Positions 53,946 through 64,000 of a stretch of DNA of 64,000 nt are shown one piece after another (the first letter of the stretch is position 1; the number at the start of each line of letters is the position of its first letter). The translations under genes and the position numbers were made by a program. Origin of the DNA: Octadecabacter sp. GTDB taxonomy: Bacteria > Pseudomonadota > Alphaproteobacteria > Rhodobacterales > Rhodobacteraceae. The notes beneath the pieces were generated by a model that was not told the origin of the DNA, searched no databases, and saw only the letters and a program-made list of their open reading frames with translations. The DNA lies in assembly GCA_028825445.1 (NCBI GenBank), contig JAPKAD010000001.1, positions 186,001 to 250,000 of the forward strand, in the 5' to 3' direction.

Positions 53946-54660
53946 GGCTTAAAGTCCGCAAAGCAACCGCCAAATCAATTGCACCGTCGTATAACGCCCG
54001 TCCTGAAATAGCGCCAGAAATTACGCCAGTGGCCTTGAGGGCCTCAAGGTCGGCCAATGAAGATACGCCGCCTGAGGCTATGACGGGTATATCCACGGCG
54101 CGAGCCAAATTTGTGGTTGCGGCTATGTTAGGGCCTTTCATTGCGCCGTCGCGTAAAATGTCGGTATAGATGATTGAGGCAATGCCGGCATCCTCAAATG
54201 ATTTTGCTAAATCGGTGACTTGAATATTGGTTTCAGTTGCCCATCCCTTTGTGGCGACAAACCCATTGCGTGCGTCTAATCCGACGGCAACTTGGTTTGG
54301 GAATGCCCGCGCAGCTTCACGCACTAGGTCGGGATTTTCGACTGCCACAGTACCAAGGATTACACGGGTCAGCCCACGGGTCAGCCAGCGTTCGATCGTA
54401 GCCATGTCGCGAATGCCACCGCCCAGTTGTGTTGGTACGGGGCACGATGCAAGAATAGCTTCAACAGGTTTAGCATTAATAGGTTCACCGGCAAATGCAC
54501 CGTTAAGGTCTACCAAGTGCAGCCATTCGCAGCCTGCATCAACAAATGCGCGCGCCTGTGCTGTGGGATCATCGTGAAACACCGTAGATTGTTCCATATC
54601 ACCGTGCACAAGCCGCACAGCTTGTCCGTCTTTGAGGTCGATTGCGGGGTAAAGGATCAT
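53938..54660 (-). CDS. hisA: Phosphoribosylformimino-5-aminoimidazole carboxamide ribotide isomerase
   Basis: [48 protein letters not shown]. Confidence 0.98.
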   Translation of the reverse strand: MILYPAIDLKDGQAVRLVHGDMEQSTVFHDDPTAQARAFVDAGCEWLHLVDLNGAFAGEPINAKPVEAILASCPVPTQLGGGIRDMATIERWLTRGLTRVILGTVAVENPDLVREAARAFPNQVAVGLDARNGFVATKGWATETNIQVTDLAKSFEDAGIASIIYTDILRDGAMKGPNIAATTNLARAVDIPVIASGGVSSLADLEALKATGVISGAISGRALYDGAIDLAVALRTLSHA

Positions 54661-54818
54661 TGCGGCACCTCTGGTTTGATTTAGATGTGTTTATGCACGC
54701 AGTGGAGCCAGATGCAACGTAATCAAAAAGAGTTGATACAACGTGCGACCCTACGTTAAGCTTGTATGAAATAAAATATAATGGCCAATATTAGCGCACC
54801 TCAGGAAGGAGACACTTT

Positions 54819-55205
54819 ATGAAAAAAACCATATCTATGCTTGTGGCCGCTGCTGGCTTTGCTGGTGCAACTCTTGCAGACCCGCTTGAAGGCGCTTGGC
54901 GCACACCAACAGATGACAATGGCAATTCTGGTCTTGTTCTGGTGGCCCCTTGTGGGGCTGTATTTTGTGGGACGCTTTCGCAATCGTTTAATGGTTCGGG
55001 TGCACAGATGGCATCGCCCAATACTGGCCGACAGATTATCTTTGATACGATCCCATTAGGGGACGGCGCATATCGCGGGCAAATCTGGTCACCAGATCGT
55101 GATAAGGTTTACAATTCGCGCCTTCAGTTAACTGGCGACACACTGTCAGTTTCCGGCTGTTTTTTTGGTATTTGTCGCGATGGTGGCACTTGGTTTCGAA
55201 ATTAA
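54819..55205 (+). CDS. DUF2147 domain exported protein
   Basis: Signal peptide MKKTISMLVAAAGFAGATLA; DPLEGAWRTPTDDNGNSGLVLVAPCG...; GQIWSPDRDKVYNSRLQLTGDTLSVSGC. Confidence 0.88.
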   Translation: MKKTISMLVAAAGFAGATLADPLEGAWRTPTDDNGNSGLVLVAPCGAVFCGTLSQSFNGSGAQMASPNTGRQIIFDTIPLGDGAYRGQIWSPDRDKVYNSRLQLTGDTLSVSGCFFGICRDGGTWFRN

Positions 55206-55284
55206 ATTATAGTTTAAATATTGGTCTATTGCGCTGAAAAAATAAAGAAGCTTAGTTAAGTATTCTACCCTTTGCGCAGTTTTT

Positions 55285-55923
55285 TTACGGCGCCCATTGC
55301 AGAAAGTTTGCGATCAGTTGTAAGCCTGAACTTTGGCTTTTTTCTGGATGAAACTGCGTGCCAATAATGTTGTCACGCCCAACGATTGCGGTGACGCTGC
55401 CCGAGTAATCACAGTGTGCCAGACGTTGCCCTACATCCCACATTACCATTTGCCAAGAATGGACAAAATACGCATGATCTCCAGTTTTTATGCCCTTTAG
55501 CACAGGGTGTGGCGCGTCGATGACTAAATCATTCCATCCCATGTGTGGCACGGGCAGGGCCAAATTAGTGGGCCTGATCTTGTGTACCTCACCGTTGATC
55601 CAGCCGAAGCCTGGAGTTTTTTCGTGTTCGTATCCTTTAATTGCAAGCATCTGCATTCCGACGCAGATGCCCAAGAATGGAACAGCGCGAACCTCAACGC
55701 TTTCACGGATTGCATCTGCCAATCCAGAAATTCCTTGTAGTTCGGCTTGACAGTGTGGGAATGCGCCGTCGCCAGGCAATACTATACGGTCAGCTTTAGC
55801 AATGATATCAGGGTCGCCAGTGACAACAATGGCTCCTGCGTTAGTTTCAATAGCCATGCGTTCAAACGCTTTTTGCGCTGAATGTAAATTGCCGCTGTCG
55901 TAGTCAATGAGAACAGTTGTCAT
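55285..55923 (-). CDS. hisH: Imidazole glycerol phosphate synthase subunit HisH
   Basis: MTTVLIDYDSGNLHSAQKAFERM; FLGICVGMQMLA; GTQFHPEKSQSSGLQLIANFLQW; start at internal ATG. Confidence 0.97.
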   Translation of the reverse strand: MTTVLIDYDSGNLHSAQKAFERMAIETNAGAIVVTGDPDIIAKADRIVLPGDGAFPHCQAELQGISGLADAIRESVEVRAVPFLGICVGMQMLAIKGYEHEKTPGFGWINGEVHKIRPTNLALPVPHMGWNDLVIDAPHPVLKGIKTGDHAYFVHSWQMVMWDVGQRLAHCDYSGSVTAIVGRDNIIGTQFHPEKSQSSGLQLIANFLQWAP

Positions 55924-55945
55924 ATGGTTTGTCCTGCTTAGGTTG

Positions 55946-56533
55946 TCACAAGGCGCCTTTGGTTGATGGGATTGTATCCGCTTTGCGCAGATCGATTTCC
56001 AAGGCGACGCGCAGTGCGCGGGCAAGTGCTTTAAATGCCGCCTCAACAATGTGGTGGCTGTTAAATCCGTGCAACTTATCAATGTGCAGCGTGATGCCGC
56101 CATGAGTACTGAGAGCCTGAAAAAATTCACGAACTAGTTCAGTATCAAAGTTGCCAATTTTTGCAGTTGGCAAATCAAGATTGCAGATCATAAATGGGCG
56201 GGCGGATAAGTCCAGCGCACAGCGCACCTGTGCGTCGTCCATGGCAAGAAGACAATCGCCATAGCGATTTATCCCGCGTTTATCACCCAATGCTTCGACC
56301 AATGCCTGACCCAGTGCAATACCAACATCTTCGACAGTGTGGTGATCGTCGACGTGTTGATCACCCGTAGCGCGAACCACCATATCTATCAGTGAATGGC
56401 GCGCCAATTGATCTAGCATGTGGTCAAAAAAACCCACTCCTGTCTGGTTATCGTAATTACCTGTTCCGTCTAGATTAACTTCTACTGAAATATTAGTTTC
56501 AGCAGTCTCACGGGTAATTTTGCTAGTGCGCAT
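55946..56533 (-). CDS. hisB: Imidazoleglycerol-phosphate dehydratase
   Basis: [47 protein letters not shown]. Confidence 0.98.
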   Translation of the reverse strand: MRTSKITRETAETNISVEVNLDGTGNYDNQTGVGFFDHMLDQLARHSLIDMVVRATGDQHVDDHHTVEDVGIALGQALVEALGDKRGINRYGDCLLAMDDAQVRCALDLSARPFMICNLDLPTAKIGNFDTELVREFFQALSTHGGITLHIDKLHGFNSHHIVEAAFKALARALRVALEIDLRKADTIPSTKGAL

Positions 56534-56701
56534 GGTGGTACTTCCTTAATTTTGTTTGCCGTATAGAGCGTGCACTATGCATCGCCAAGCGGGGTTGCAC
56601 TAAAAGTAAGAAAGTGGGCGCAATGGCCACAGCAGCAAGGGGTTGGAATTGGTAACGAAATTTCGTCAGATGTTTAAACCAATAAGCAACAGGGATCGAT
56701 C

Positions 56702-57289
56702 ATGAATTCAGAGTTTTGGGACGTTCCAGTGGGTAAGATCGCATCAGTAGTTACGCATCTGCAAATGTTTGAACGCCCCGCACCACGAAAAATCCCGCCG
56801 TTTATCGCAGATCTAATAGTACACGAAACACCCAACTTGGACTGGTATCGCGATCTTTTCAAACGGGTTGGAGGGCAGGACTGGATGTGGTTTTCACGCC
56901 TTGGTATGAATGATGCGGAGTTATCTGCGATTCTGCACTGTGAAAATTTGCATCTTTATTCGGTGCGTGTGGATGGCTATGACGAGGGGATTTTGGAACT
57001 TGATTTTCGCGTGCCAGGTGAATGCGAGCTGGGCTATTTTGGCCTAACATCTGCGATGGTTGGTATGGGTGCGGGGCGATGGTTGATGGAACATGCGCTC
57101 GATAAGGCATGGTCGCAAGTTATCCATCGTTTTCATGTCCATACGTGCACTTTGGATAGCCCGCAGGCTCTGCCGTTCTATATGCGCACTGGCTTTGTCG
57201 CCTATCACCGTCAAGTGGAAATTGCTGATGATCCGCGCAAGGTTGGTGTGTTGCCGATGGATAGTGCACCGCAGGAACCAATTATATAA
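56702..57289 (+). CDS. GNAT family N-acetyltransferase
   Basis: ELDFRVPGECELGYFGLTSAMVGMGAGRWLMEHALDKAW...VHTCTLDSPQALPFYMRTGFVAYHRQVE. Confidence 0.92.
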   Translation: MNSEFWDVPVGKIASVVTHLQMFERPAPRKIPPFIADLIVHETPNLDWYRDLFKRVGGQDWMWFSRLGMNDAELSAILHCENLHLYSVRVDGYDEGILELDFRVPGECELGYFGLTSAMVGMGAGRWLMEHALDKAWSQVIHRFHVHTCTLDSPQALPFYMRTGFVAYHRQVEIADDPRKVGVLPMDSAPQEPII

Positions 57290-57668
57290 TTTTGAATTTC
57301 GACAAGAATAAAACATTATTTTTGTGATACGATTGATGCTGTGCAGTCTTATATTGCACCAAGATTTTTTTCTACCATTCAGCATCCTGCTAGGATTACT
57401 AGAAATTGCACTTTTTAAAAATTCGACCGTCACGTAGTTGGTGCATAAAGCGCAGCTCTAGTAAGACTAACATATGTCCCTTGGTGTCATTTAAACATAA
57501 CACGTAATCTAAATTTGAACTCAAATAAAAATTTTAGCTGATTTAGTGTAATGTATGAAAACACTTAGTCAACAATTTTGACTTCATTTTTAAAAAGACG
57601 ACATAGAAAAAAATAAAGCCTGCAAGTATTGATTGCAGGTGAAACATATTTCAATGGTATTGACGAAC

Positions 57669-57743
57669 TGGAGCGGGCGAAGAGATTCGAACTCTCGACC
57701 CTAACCTTGGCAAGGTTATGCTCTACCCCTGAGCTACGCCCGC
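57669..57743 (-). tRNA. tRNA-Gly (GCC)
   Basis: Reverse strand gcgggcgtagctcaggggtagagcataaccttGCCaaggttagggtcgagagttcgaatctcttcgcccgctcca: full cloverleaf. Confidence 0.97.
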
Positions 57744-58329
57744 ATCCTGTTCGTTGGGGTGATCTATAAAGTCTGGCCCAACCCTGCAAGAGCAAATGTT
57801 GCTATATGTGGACTTTTTTTCAGCAATCCCAGAATGGTGCTATTGCAGAAAAAACTAGCCAAAAAATTAATACTAAAAATGATGTTTAGGTCAGCGTCAT
57901 GTATCCTCCCAGAAAAGTTCATCTTTAATGCGAAGCAGAAAATTTTAAATAGTCTTAACGCGTCAGACTAACACGTCCATCTTTATGAAATGTTACACTA
58001 TGAGTGCTAAGCTTTGAAATTTGACCAGCAGCATCCGCAATAGGCAAAAAAAGGGTATTTTGCGCGTTTTGACTGCGAGCGGATACGCTTTATGAGATAT
58101 TTGTCTTCATAATTGTCAAGACTAGGCTGGATTGCTCATCAACACATAGCTACGATTCAGTTGAAAGCGATAAATAACTTCATAATAAAAGTATTATATA
58201 TACTAGTGATCGTTGTCTTTAGATCATTTAGGTTGGTTACAAATATAAAATAAGTGGTTATACTTACCCCAAATCATGTTCAATCGTTGGCAGGGTGAGT
58301 TTTAGGGCTTATTTTAATTTATAAACTAA

Positions 58330-59005
58330 AACAAAATAGAGGCTTTGTCGAAATTATCGTTACCTGCAACCACGTCTGATAGTTTAAATAGAAGGATGCG
58401 CAGTTCAGATCGAAAATAAGCCCCCACGATCAACCAATGTGGTTGTTTCTTCGCCACCAGATACGACTTTAGTGCAAAATGCATTCGCTCCGTTGGACGC
58501 CGGGGGCAGGCTGTTTTCAGCTGTGGTAAACGGACATGATTGTAGCCCATTCAGCGTCTAACAAGCTGGGTTCAAATATTTAGGTCACGATGATTGTTTG
58601 GTGTATTGAACAAAACCCCCAATCTATTTAAATTTGAAGGTGTTCAACATAAATCGTTTGCCGCTTCTACAAGTTCATTGCATTGTGCTTACTAGTACCA
58701 ACTCGATAACGCGAGTGGTATCATTATCTTATCCAACGGTGTCAGTATAGCAGTAATAATCTGCAGCTTGAATAAAAGTGAGCGGGAAGAAGCGTACCAT
58801 CCTCGCCTGCGTCATGGGTAACTAGAAAAATTTCTGATGCACTGGCCACGATCATGGGATATTATATAGTACGGGTGTCGACGTCAGTGTTGTTGATTAA
58901 TTCAACTACTTTCATTATAAGATTATTGGGTTTAGCGCCGAGCAATGGTTGTTTATTTTGCCATTGAAATGTCTTTGGTCCGCCTTGGGCTAATGTGGTA
59001 ACCAT
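58330..59005 (-). pseudogene. Possible degraded ORF, unknown family
   Basis: MVTTLAQGGPKTFQWQNKQPLLGAKPNNLIMKVVELINNTDVDTRTI*YPMIVASASEIFLVTHDAGEDGTLLPAHFYSSCRLLLLY*; then SLPPASNGANAFCTKVVSGGEETTTLVDRGGLFSI in another frame. Confidence 0.35.
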
Positions 59006-59353
59006 ATGATACTTTTTTAGGCAGATTAGCTAATTTTTTATTAAAAATTTATAAAATAATTTAATCTAAAGTTTTATTAAAAATGCTTTATTACCTTTTC
59101 TATACGTTGATCTAGTTCGTAATTGATATCGTAATTAAAGTGCATCATTAAAATCTTTAATTCTAAACTCTTAAAGTTTAAAAATTATCCTTTGAAGGAT
59201 CGATTTGTACTAATCTCACCCTTTTTCTTAATATAATTATATATTTTCAGTCCGAAGGATTAGTACCACCATTGTCATTTTTTTCAATTGAAAATTTTTG
59301 CTATGAATAATTGTATCTAGCTAAAACGATTAAAATTTTGTTATTTACAAGAA

Positions 59354-62300
59354 CTACTCCAATTCAATGAGCAAATCTTTGGCGTCGATCTGACTGCCAG
59401 CTGCCACGTGAATGGCTTTAACAGTTGCGTCTCTTTCAGCGTGGATGCCAGTTTCCATCTTCATCGCCTCGATAGTCAACAATAGATCACCTTCTTTTAC
59501 TTTTTGCCCTGAAGTGATCACGACGCTGGCCACAACGCCAGGCATAGGCGCGCCGATCTGTGCGTCATTGCCTAGTTCAGCCTTTGCGCGCTGCTTGAGC
59601 ATTGAATCGACTGAACGATTTGGCACACGGATTGTGCGCGGTTGGCCGTTGAGTTCAAAGAATACCTTCACCTCGCCCTCATCGTTGGTTTCAGCCACCG
59701 CTTGCAGAAGAATTTCCAATGTCTTGCCTGGATCGATTTCAGCGGAAACTTCTTCAGCGGGTTCCATGCCGTAAAAAAACGTGCGCGTAGGAAGAGTGCG
59801 CACGGGACCGTATAATTCGTGGCGTTGCGCATAATCAAGGTACACCTTAGGATACATCAAATACCCGTTTAGGTCTTCATTGTCGATCTCTGCACCATCC
59901 AGTTTTGCAGACAACTCGGCGCGGACCACAGCAAGATCAACAGGCTTCCGGTGCTTTCCGGGACGTTCAAGGTTAGGTTTTTCGCCTTTTAATACCTTTT
60001 TAACGATGGCGCTAGGAAAGCCATTAGGTGGCTGGCCAAGGTTGCCGCGCATCATATCCACCACGCTTTCGGGAAAGCTAACGTCCATATTAGGATCTTC
60101 GACCTGAGTGCGCGTCAGATTTTGGCTGACCATCATTAAAGCCATATCGCCAACCACTTTTGAAGACGGCGTTACCTTGACGATATCACCGAACATCTGG
60201 TTGACGTCGGCGTAAGTTTGGGCCACTTCGTGCCAGCGTTCTTCAAGGCCCAAGGACCGCGCTTGTGCTTTCAAATTTGTGAATTGACCGCCCGGCATTT
60301 CGTGTAAATACACCTCAGACGCGGGAGCCTGTAAGCCAGATTCGAACGGCGCATAGTGCGCACGCACAGTTTCCCAATAATTACTAATCTCGCGAATAGC
60401 AGAAATATCGAGGCCGGTTTCACGGTCAGTACATTTCAGCGATTCAACTATTGATCCCATCGTTGGTTGACTGGTGTTGCCGGAAAAGCTGTCCATCGCG
60501 GCGTCGATGCAGTCCACACCTGCCGCAGATGCTGCCAACACAGTCGCAATAGCAGCGCCAGACGTGTCGTGGGTGTGGAAATGGATTGGTAAGCCAACCT
60601 CGTTTTTTAGGGTCCTGATCAACACAGAAGCGGTGCCATGTTTCATAAGCCCTGCCATGTCTTTTAGACCAAGTACATGTGCACCCGCCTTTTCCAGTTC
60701 TTTCGCCATGCCGACATAATATTTTAAGTTATACTTGGACCTATTAGGGTCTAGCATATCCCCTGTGTAGCATATTGTTCCTTCGCAAACCTTATCGGCA
60801 TTAACCACTGCATCCATTGCCACACGCATGTTTTCTATCCAGTTCAAGCTGTCAAAAACGCGGAATACATCAACGCCGGATACAGCTGCTTGGCGCACAA
60901 ATTCTTGTACAACGTTGTCTGGATAATTGGTGTAGCCGACGCCGTTGGACGCCCGCAAAAGCATCTGCGTCATAATATTGGGCATCTTTGCACGGATATC
61001 GCGCAGACGCTGCCACGGACATTCCTGCAAGAAACGATAGGCCACATCAAACGTTGCACCTCCCCAGCATTCCATAGAAAACAGACCCGACATATTTGAC
61101 GCATAAGCGGGGGCGATTGATATCATATCAATGGATCGCATGCGTGTGGCAAGTAAAGATTGGTGCCCGTCGCGCATGGTGGTGTCGGTAATAAGCAGCT
61201 GTTTTTGGCTTCTCATCCAGTCAGCCAAAGCTTGTGGACCTTTTTGATCCAGAATTTGGCGTGTGCCATCGAGGACCTTCAAGTTGCGCTGGACGGGTGC
61301 TTTAGGTGCAATTGCCTGCGCACTTGGCTTGGGACGACCTTGGGTTTCGGGATGTCCATTAACCGTGATTTCCGCAATGTAGGTCAGGATTTTTGTGGCA
61401 CGGTCACGGCGCGGTTTAAAATCAAACAGCGCCGGCGTCTGATCTATGAACTTTGTGTGGTATTCATTTTTCAGAAACGTTGGATGTTTAAGCAGGTTTT
61501 CCACAAAGGCGATGTTAGTGGATACTCCTCTGATGCGAAATTCACGCAACGCACGGTCCATTCGCGCAATTGCGGCTTCTGGGGTTGGAGCCCACGCTGT
61601 GACTTTTTCGAGTAGACTGTCGTAGTAGCGCGTGATGACCGCACCGGAATAGGCAGTGCCGCCATCAAGGCGAATGCCCATGCCCGTTGCACTGCGATAG
61701 GTCTGGATGCGGCCATAATCGGGGATGAAATTGTTGGATGGATCTTCTGTAGTGACGCGGGTTTGTAGCGCGTGACCGTCGAGTTTAACATCATATTGGC
61801 TGGCACATCCTGTAGCCTCAACCAGCGATTTTCCCTCAGCGATCTTGATCTGCGCTTGGACAATGTCAATGCCCGTAACTTCTTCGGTGACGGTGTGTTC
61901 GACCTGCACGCGAGGATTAACCTCTATGAAGAAAAAATTGCCTGTATCCATATCCATTAGGAATTCAACAGTTCCAGCACATTCGTAGTTCACATGTTTG
62001 CATATCTTTTTCCCCAAGGCGCAAATTTGTTCGCGCTGTGTGTCAGACAAATATGGAGCAGGCGCACGTTCAACTACTTTCTGATTGCGGCGTTGTACGG
62101 AACAATCGCGTTCCCACAGGTGGTAAATCTCCCCTTTGTTGTCACCAAGGATTTGTACCTCAACGTGGCGCGCCTTGATGATCATTTTTTCAAGGTAGCC
62201 CTCAGAATTTCCGAAGGCGGCCTCGGCCTCACGGCGGCCCTCAAGAACTTTTTCTTCAAGTTCAGACTCATCCATAATGGCACGCATGCCACGCCCGCCA

Positions 62301-62797
62301 CCGCCCCATGATGCTTTAAGCATCAGTGGATAGCCGACTGCAATGGCTTCCTTTTTGATTACTGCCATATCATCGCCAAGTACTTCGGTGGCGGGGATGA
62401 CTGGAACTCCAGCCTCAACGGCAACGCGGCGCGCGCTAGCTTTGTCACCCAGTCGTCGCATAGTTTTGGCGCTGGGCCCGATGAATTTAATGTTGTTGGC
62501 CACGCAGGCATCTACAAAACTGGGGTTTTCGGAAAGCAGACCATACCCAGGGTGGATCGCGTCGGCCCCACATTGCAGCGCCACACGAATGAATTCATCA
62601 ATACTGAGGTAGGCTGCAACGGGGCCAAGGCCTTCACCGATGCGATACGCCTCATCAGCTTTGAAACGATGCAGTCCGAGTTTATCTTCTTCTGCATAGA
62701 CTGCGACGGTTTTCTTACCCATCTCATTAGCAGCGCGCATGATGCGGATGGCAATTTCGCCCCGATTTGCTATCAAGATTTTCTTGAAGTCAGCCAT
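59354..62797 (-). CDS. pyc: Pyruvate carboxylase
   Basis: 1147 aa; biotin carboxylase domain (MADFKKILIANRGEIAIRIMRAANEMGKKTVAVYAEEDK), carboxyltransferase (LITDTTMRDGHQSLLATRMR), biotinyl motif LLTIEAMKMETGI. Confidence 0.99.
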   Translation of the reverse strand: MADFKKILIANRGEIAIRIMRAANEMGKKTVAVYAEEDKLGLHRFKADEAYRIGEGLGPVAAYLSIDEFIRVALQCGADAIHPGYGLLSENPSFVDACVANNIKFIGPSAKTMRRLGDKASARRVAVEAGVPVIPATEVLGDDMAVIKKEAIAVGYPLMLKASWGGGGRGMRAIMDESELEEKVLEGRREAEAAFGNSEGYLEKMIIKARHVEVQILGDNKGEIYHLWERDCSVQRRNQKVVERAPAPYLSDTQREQICALGKKICKHVNYECAGTVEFLMDMDTGNFFFIEVNPRVQVEHTVTEEVTGIDIVQAQIKIAEGKSLVEATGCASQYDVKLDGHALQTRVTTEDPSNNFIPDYGRIQTYRSATGMGIRLDGGTAYSGAVITRYYDSLLEKVTAWAPTPEAAIARMDRALREFRIRGVSTNIAFVENLLKHPTFLKNEYHTKFIDQTPALFDFKPRRDRATKILTYIAEITVNGHPETQGRPKPSAQAIAPKAPVQRNLKVLDGTRQILDQKGPQALADWMRSQKQLLITDTTMRDGHQSLLATRMRSIDMISIAPAYASNMSGLFSMECWGGATFDVAYRFLQECPWQRLRDIRAKMPNIMTQMLLRASNGVGYTNYPDNVVQEFVRQAAVSGVDVFRVFDSLNWIENMRVAMDAVVNADKVCEGTICYTGDMLDPNRSKYNLKYYVGMAKELEKAGAHVLGLKDMAGLMKHGTASVLIRTLKNEVGLPIHFHTHDTSGAAIATVLAASAAGVDCIDAAMDSFSGNTSQPTMGSIVESLKCTDRETGLDISAIREISNYWETVRAHYAPFESGLQAPASEVYLHEMPGGQFTNLKAQARSLGLEERWHEVAQTYADVNQMFGDIVKVTPSSKVVGDMALMMVSQNLTRTQVEDPNMDVSFPESVVDMMRGNLGQPPNGFPSAIVKKVLKGEKPNLERPGKHRKPVDLAVVRAELSAKLDGAEIDNEDLNGYLMYPKVYLDYAQRHELYGPVRTLPTRTFFYGMEPAEEVSAEIDPGKTLEILLQAVAETNDEGEVKVFFELNGQPRTIRVPNRSVDSMLKQRAKAELGNDAQIGAPMPGVVASVVITSGQKVKEGDLLLTIEAMKMETGIHAERDATVKAIHVAAGSQIDAKDLLIELE

Positions 62798-63015
62798 GGA
62801 GTAATCCTCTCAATTTGCACTTGCAGCATTTATGATTATTTTGTCGCGGGTGTAAACGGTTGAGCGGTTTACTGGCTCGTTGTGTGATCACAAAGTGTGA
62901 CCAGTCTTCCATCAGTTTCGGTCACCTACTAAGATATTTTATCAGTAAAGATATTGTGAACATATCACGAACATCGGGGTTTTCTTGATCTGTAAACGGG
63001 GCTAGATAAAGTCAT

Positions 63016-64000
63016 ATGACTAGTTATTCAGATAATGATGCCTTTGAGGCAGCCGCAACCCCAAGCACAGGGGGTAAACCGCCGCTGTCTCAGCGGGCGA
63101 CGGCTGCACCCCATATAAATTACTTTGAGGGGTTAAACTCCGCACAGCGCCAAGCGGTTGAAACGCTGGGTGGCCCTGTGTTGATGCTCGCGGGGGCGGG
63201 TACGGGCAAGACTAAGGCGCTGACCTGCCGAATTGCGCATTTGATGGCGACGGGTCGCGCCCGCCCGGATGAGATTTTGGCAGTGACTTTTACTAACAAG
63301 GCTGCGCGCGAAATGAAAAACCGTATCGGCGGACTGACGCAAGGTGCGTCGGAGGGAATGCGCTGGCTTGGAACTTTTCATGCAATCTGTGTGAAATTGT
63401 TGCGTCGCCATTCAGAGTTGGTCGGTTTAAAGTCTAATTTTACGATTTTGGACACCGACGACCAGTTGCGACTGCTGAAGCAACTTATCAGGGCGGCGGG
63501 TATTGATGAAAAGCGTTGGCCACCGCGCATGCTCGCAGGCATCATAGATGGCTGGAAGAATAAGGCTTTGACGCCGGCGCAAGTTCCGGTGAGCGAAAGT
63601 GGTGCTTATGACGAAAAGGGTATAAGTCTATACTCCGTCTATCAACAACGCTTAAAAGATCTGAACGCCTGTGATTTTGGCGATCTATTGCTTCACATGG
63701 TGAATATCTTTCAAACCCATGCAGATGTGCTGGCAACCTATCAGCGCTGGTTTAAATACATCCTTGTGGACGAATACCAAGACACTAACGTCGCTCAATA
63801 TCTGTGGTTACGCCTTCTGGCACAGGGGCATAAAAATATCTGCTGCGTTGGTGATGATGATCAATCAATCTACGGTTGGCGTGGCGCTGAGGTTGGTAAT
63901 ATCCTACGGTTTGAAAAAGACTTTCCGGGTGCTCATGTAGTGCGACTTGAACAAAACTATCGTTCCACTGGACATATTTTAGGCGCAGCTGCGGGCGTCA
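63016..64000 (+). CDS. ATP-dependent DNA helicase UvrD/PcrA (partial, runs off right edge)
   Basis: Not in ORF track. MTSYSDNDAFEAAATPSTGG...YFEGLNSAQRQAVETLGGPVLMLAGAGTGKTKALTCRIAHLM...AVTFTNKAAREMKNRI...ILVDEYQDTNVAQY...VGDDDQSIYGWRGA...LEQNYRSTGHI. Confidence 0.97.
   Translation, partial: MTSYSDNDAFEAAATPSTGGKPPLSQRATAAPHINYFEGLNSAQRQAVETLGGPVLMLAGAGTGKTKALTCRIAHLMATGRARPDEILAVTFTNKAAREMKNRIGGLTQGASEGMRWLGTFHAICVKLLRRHSELVGLKSNFTILDTDDQLRLLKQLIRAAGIDEKRWPPRMLAGIIDGWKNKALTPAQVPVSESGAYDEKGISLYSVYQQRLKDLNACDFGDLLLHMVNIFQTHADVLATYQRWFKYILVDEYQDTNVAQYLWLRLLAQGHKNICCVGDDDQSIYGWRGAEVGNILRFEKDFPGAHVVRLEQNYRSTGHILGAAAGV

Overview
The window looks like a chromosomal segment of a Rhodobacterales (roseobacter-type) alphaproteobacterium; this is inferred from gene content and protein style only. 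About 45 intact or edge-truncated protein genes can be supported. They include a glutamine-synthetase/GATase/amino-acid ABC transporter operon, rlmJ, pyrG, secG, purA, thiN, sdaA, rpiA, gor, hflK-hflC-DUF2065-degP, a 2Fe-2S ferredoxin, cobS/cobT, a CPA2 antiporter, metY, a sulfatase, rlmB, a his cluster (hisB/H/A/F/E), pyc and an edge-truncated uvrD/pcrA helicase. There are two tRNAs, Tyr-GTA and Gly-GCC. Three genes missing from the supplied ORF track were found by reading the sequence: a left-edge partial CDS, a right-edge helicase, and a 58-aa small protein at 30888-31064. A striking feature is gene decay. AT-rich spacers contain recognisable ghosts of a PhnD-like binding protein, a TauD/TfdA dioxygenase, a ~2.1 kb membrane/disordered protein, an alpha/beta-hydrolase-like protein, an IS3-family element and two IS5-family elements. 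The main 'second look' items are a 1089-aa protein that appears to join a GspL/PilM-like N-terminus to a GspC/PilP-like C-terminus with internal Pro-rich repeats, several unexplained perfect hairpins or palindromes (pyrG leader, degP upstream, an orphan terminator-like hairpin near 48.65 kb, a palindromic insertion inside an IS5 ghost), and an octameric tandem repeat. No CRISPR array, rRNA or obvious defence system was seen.
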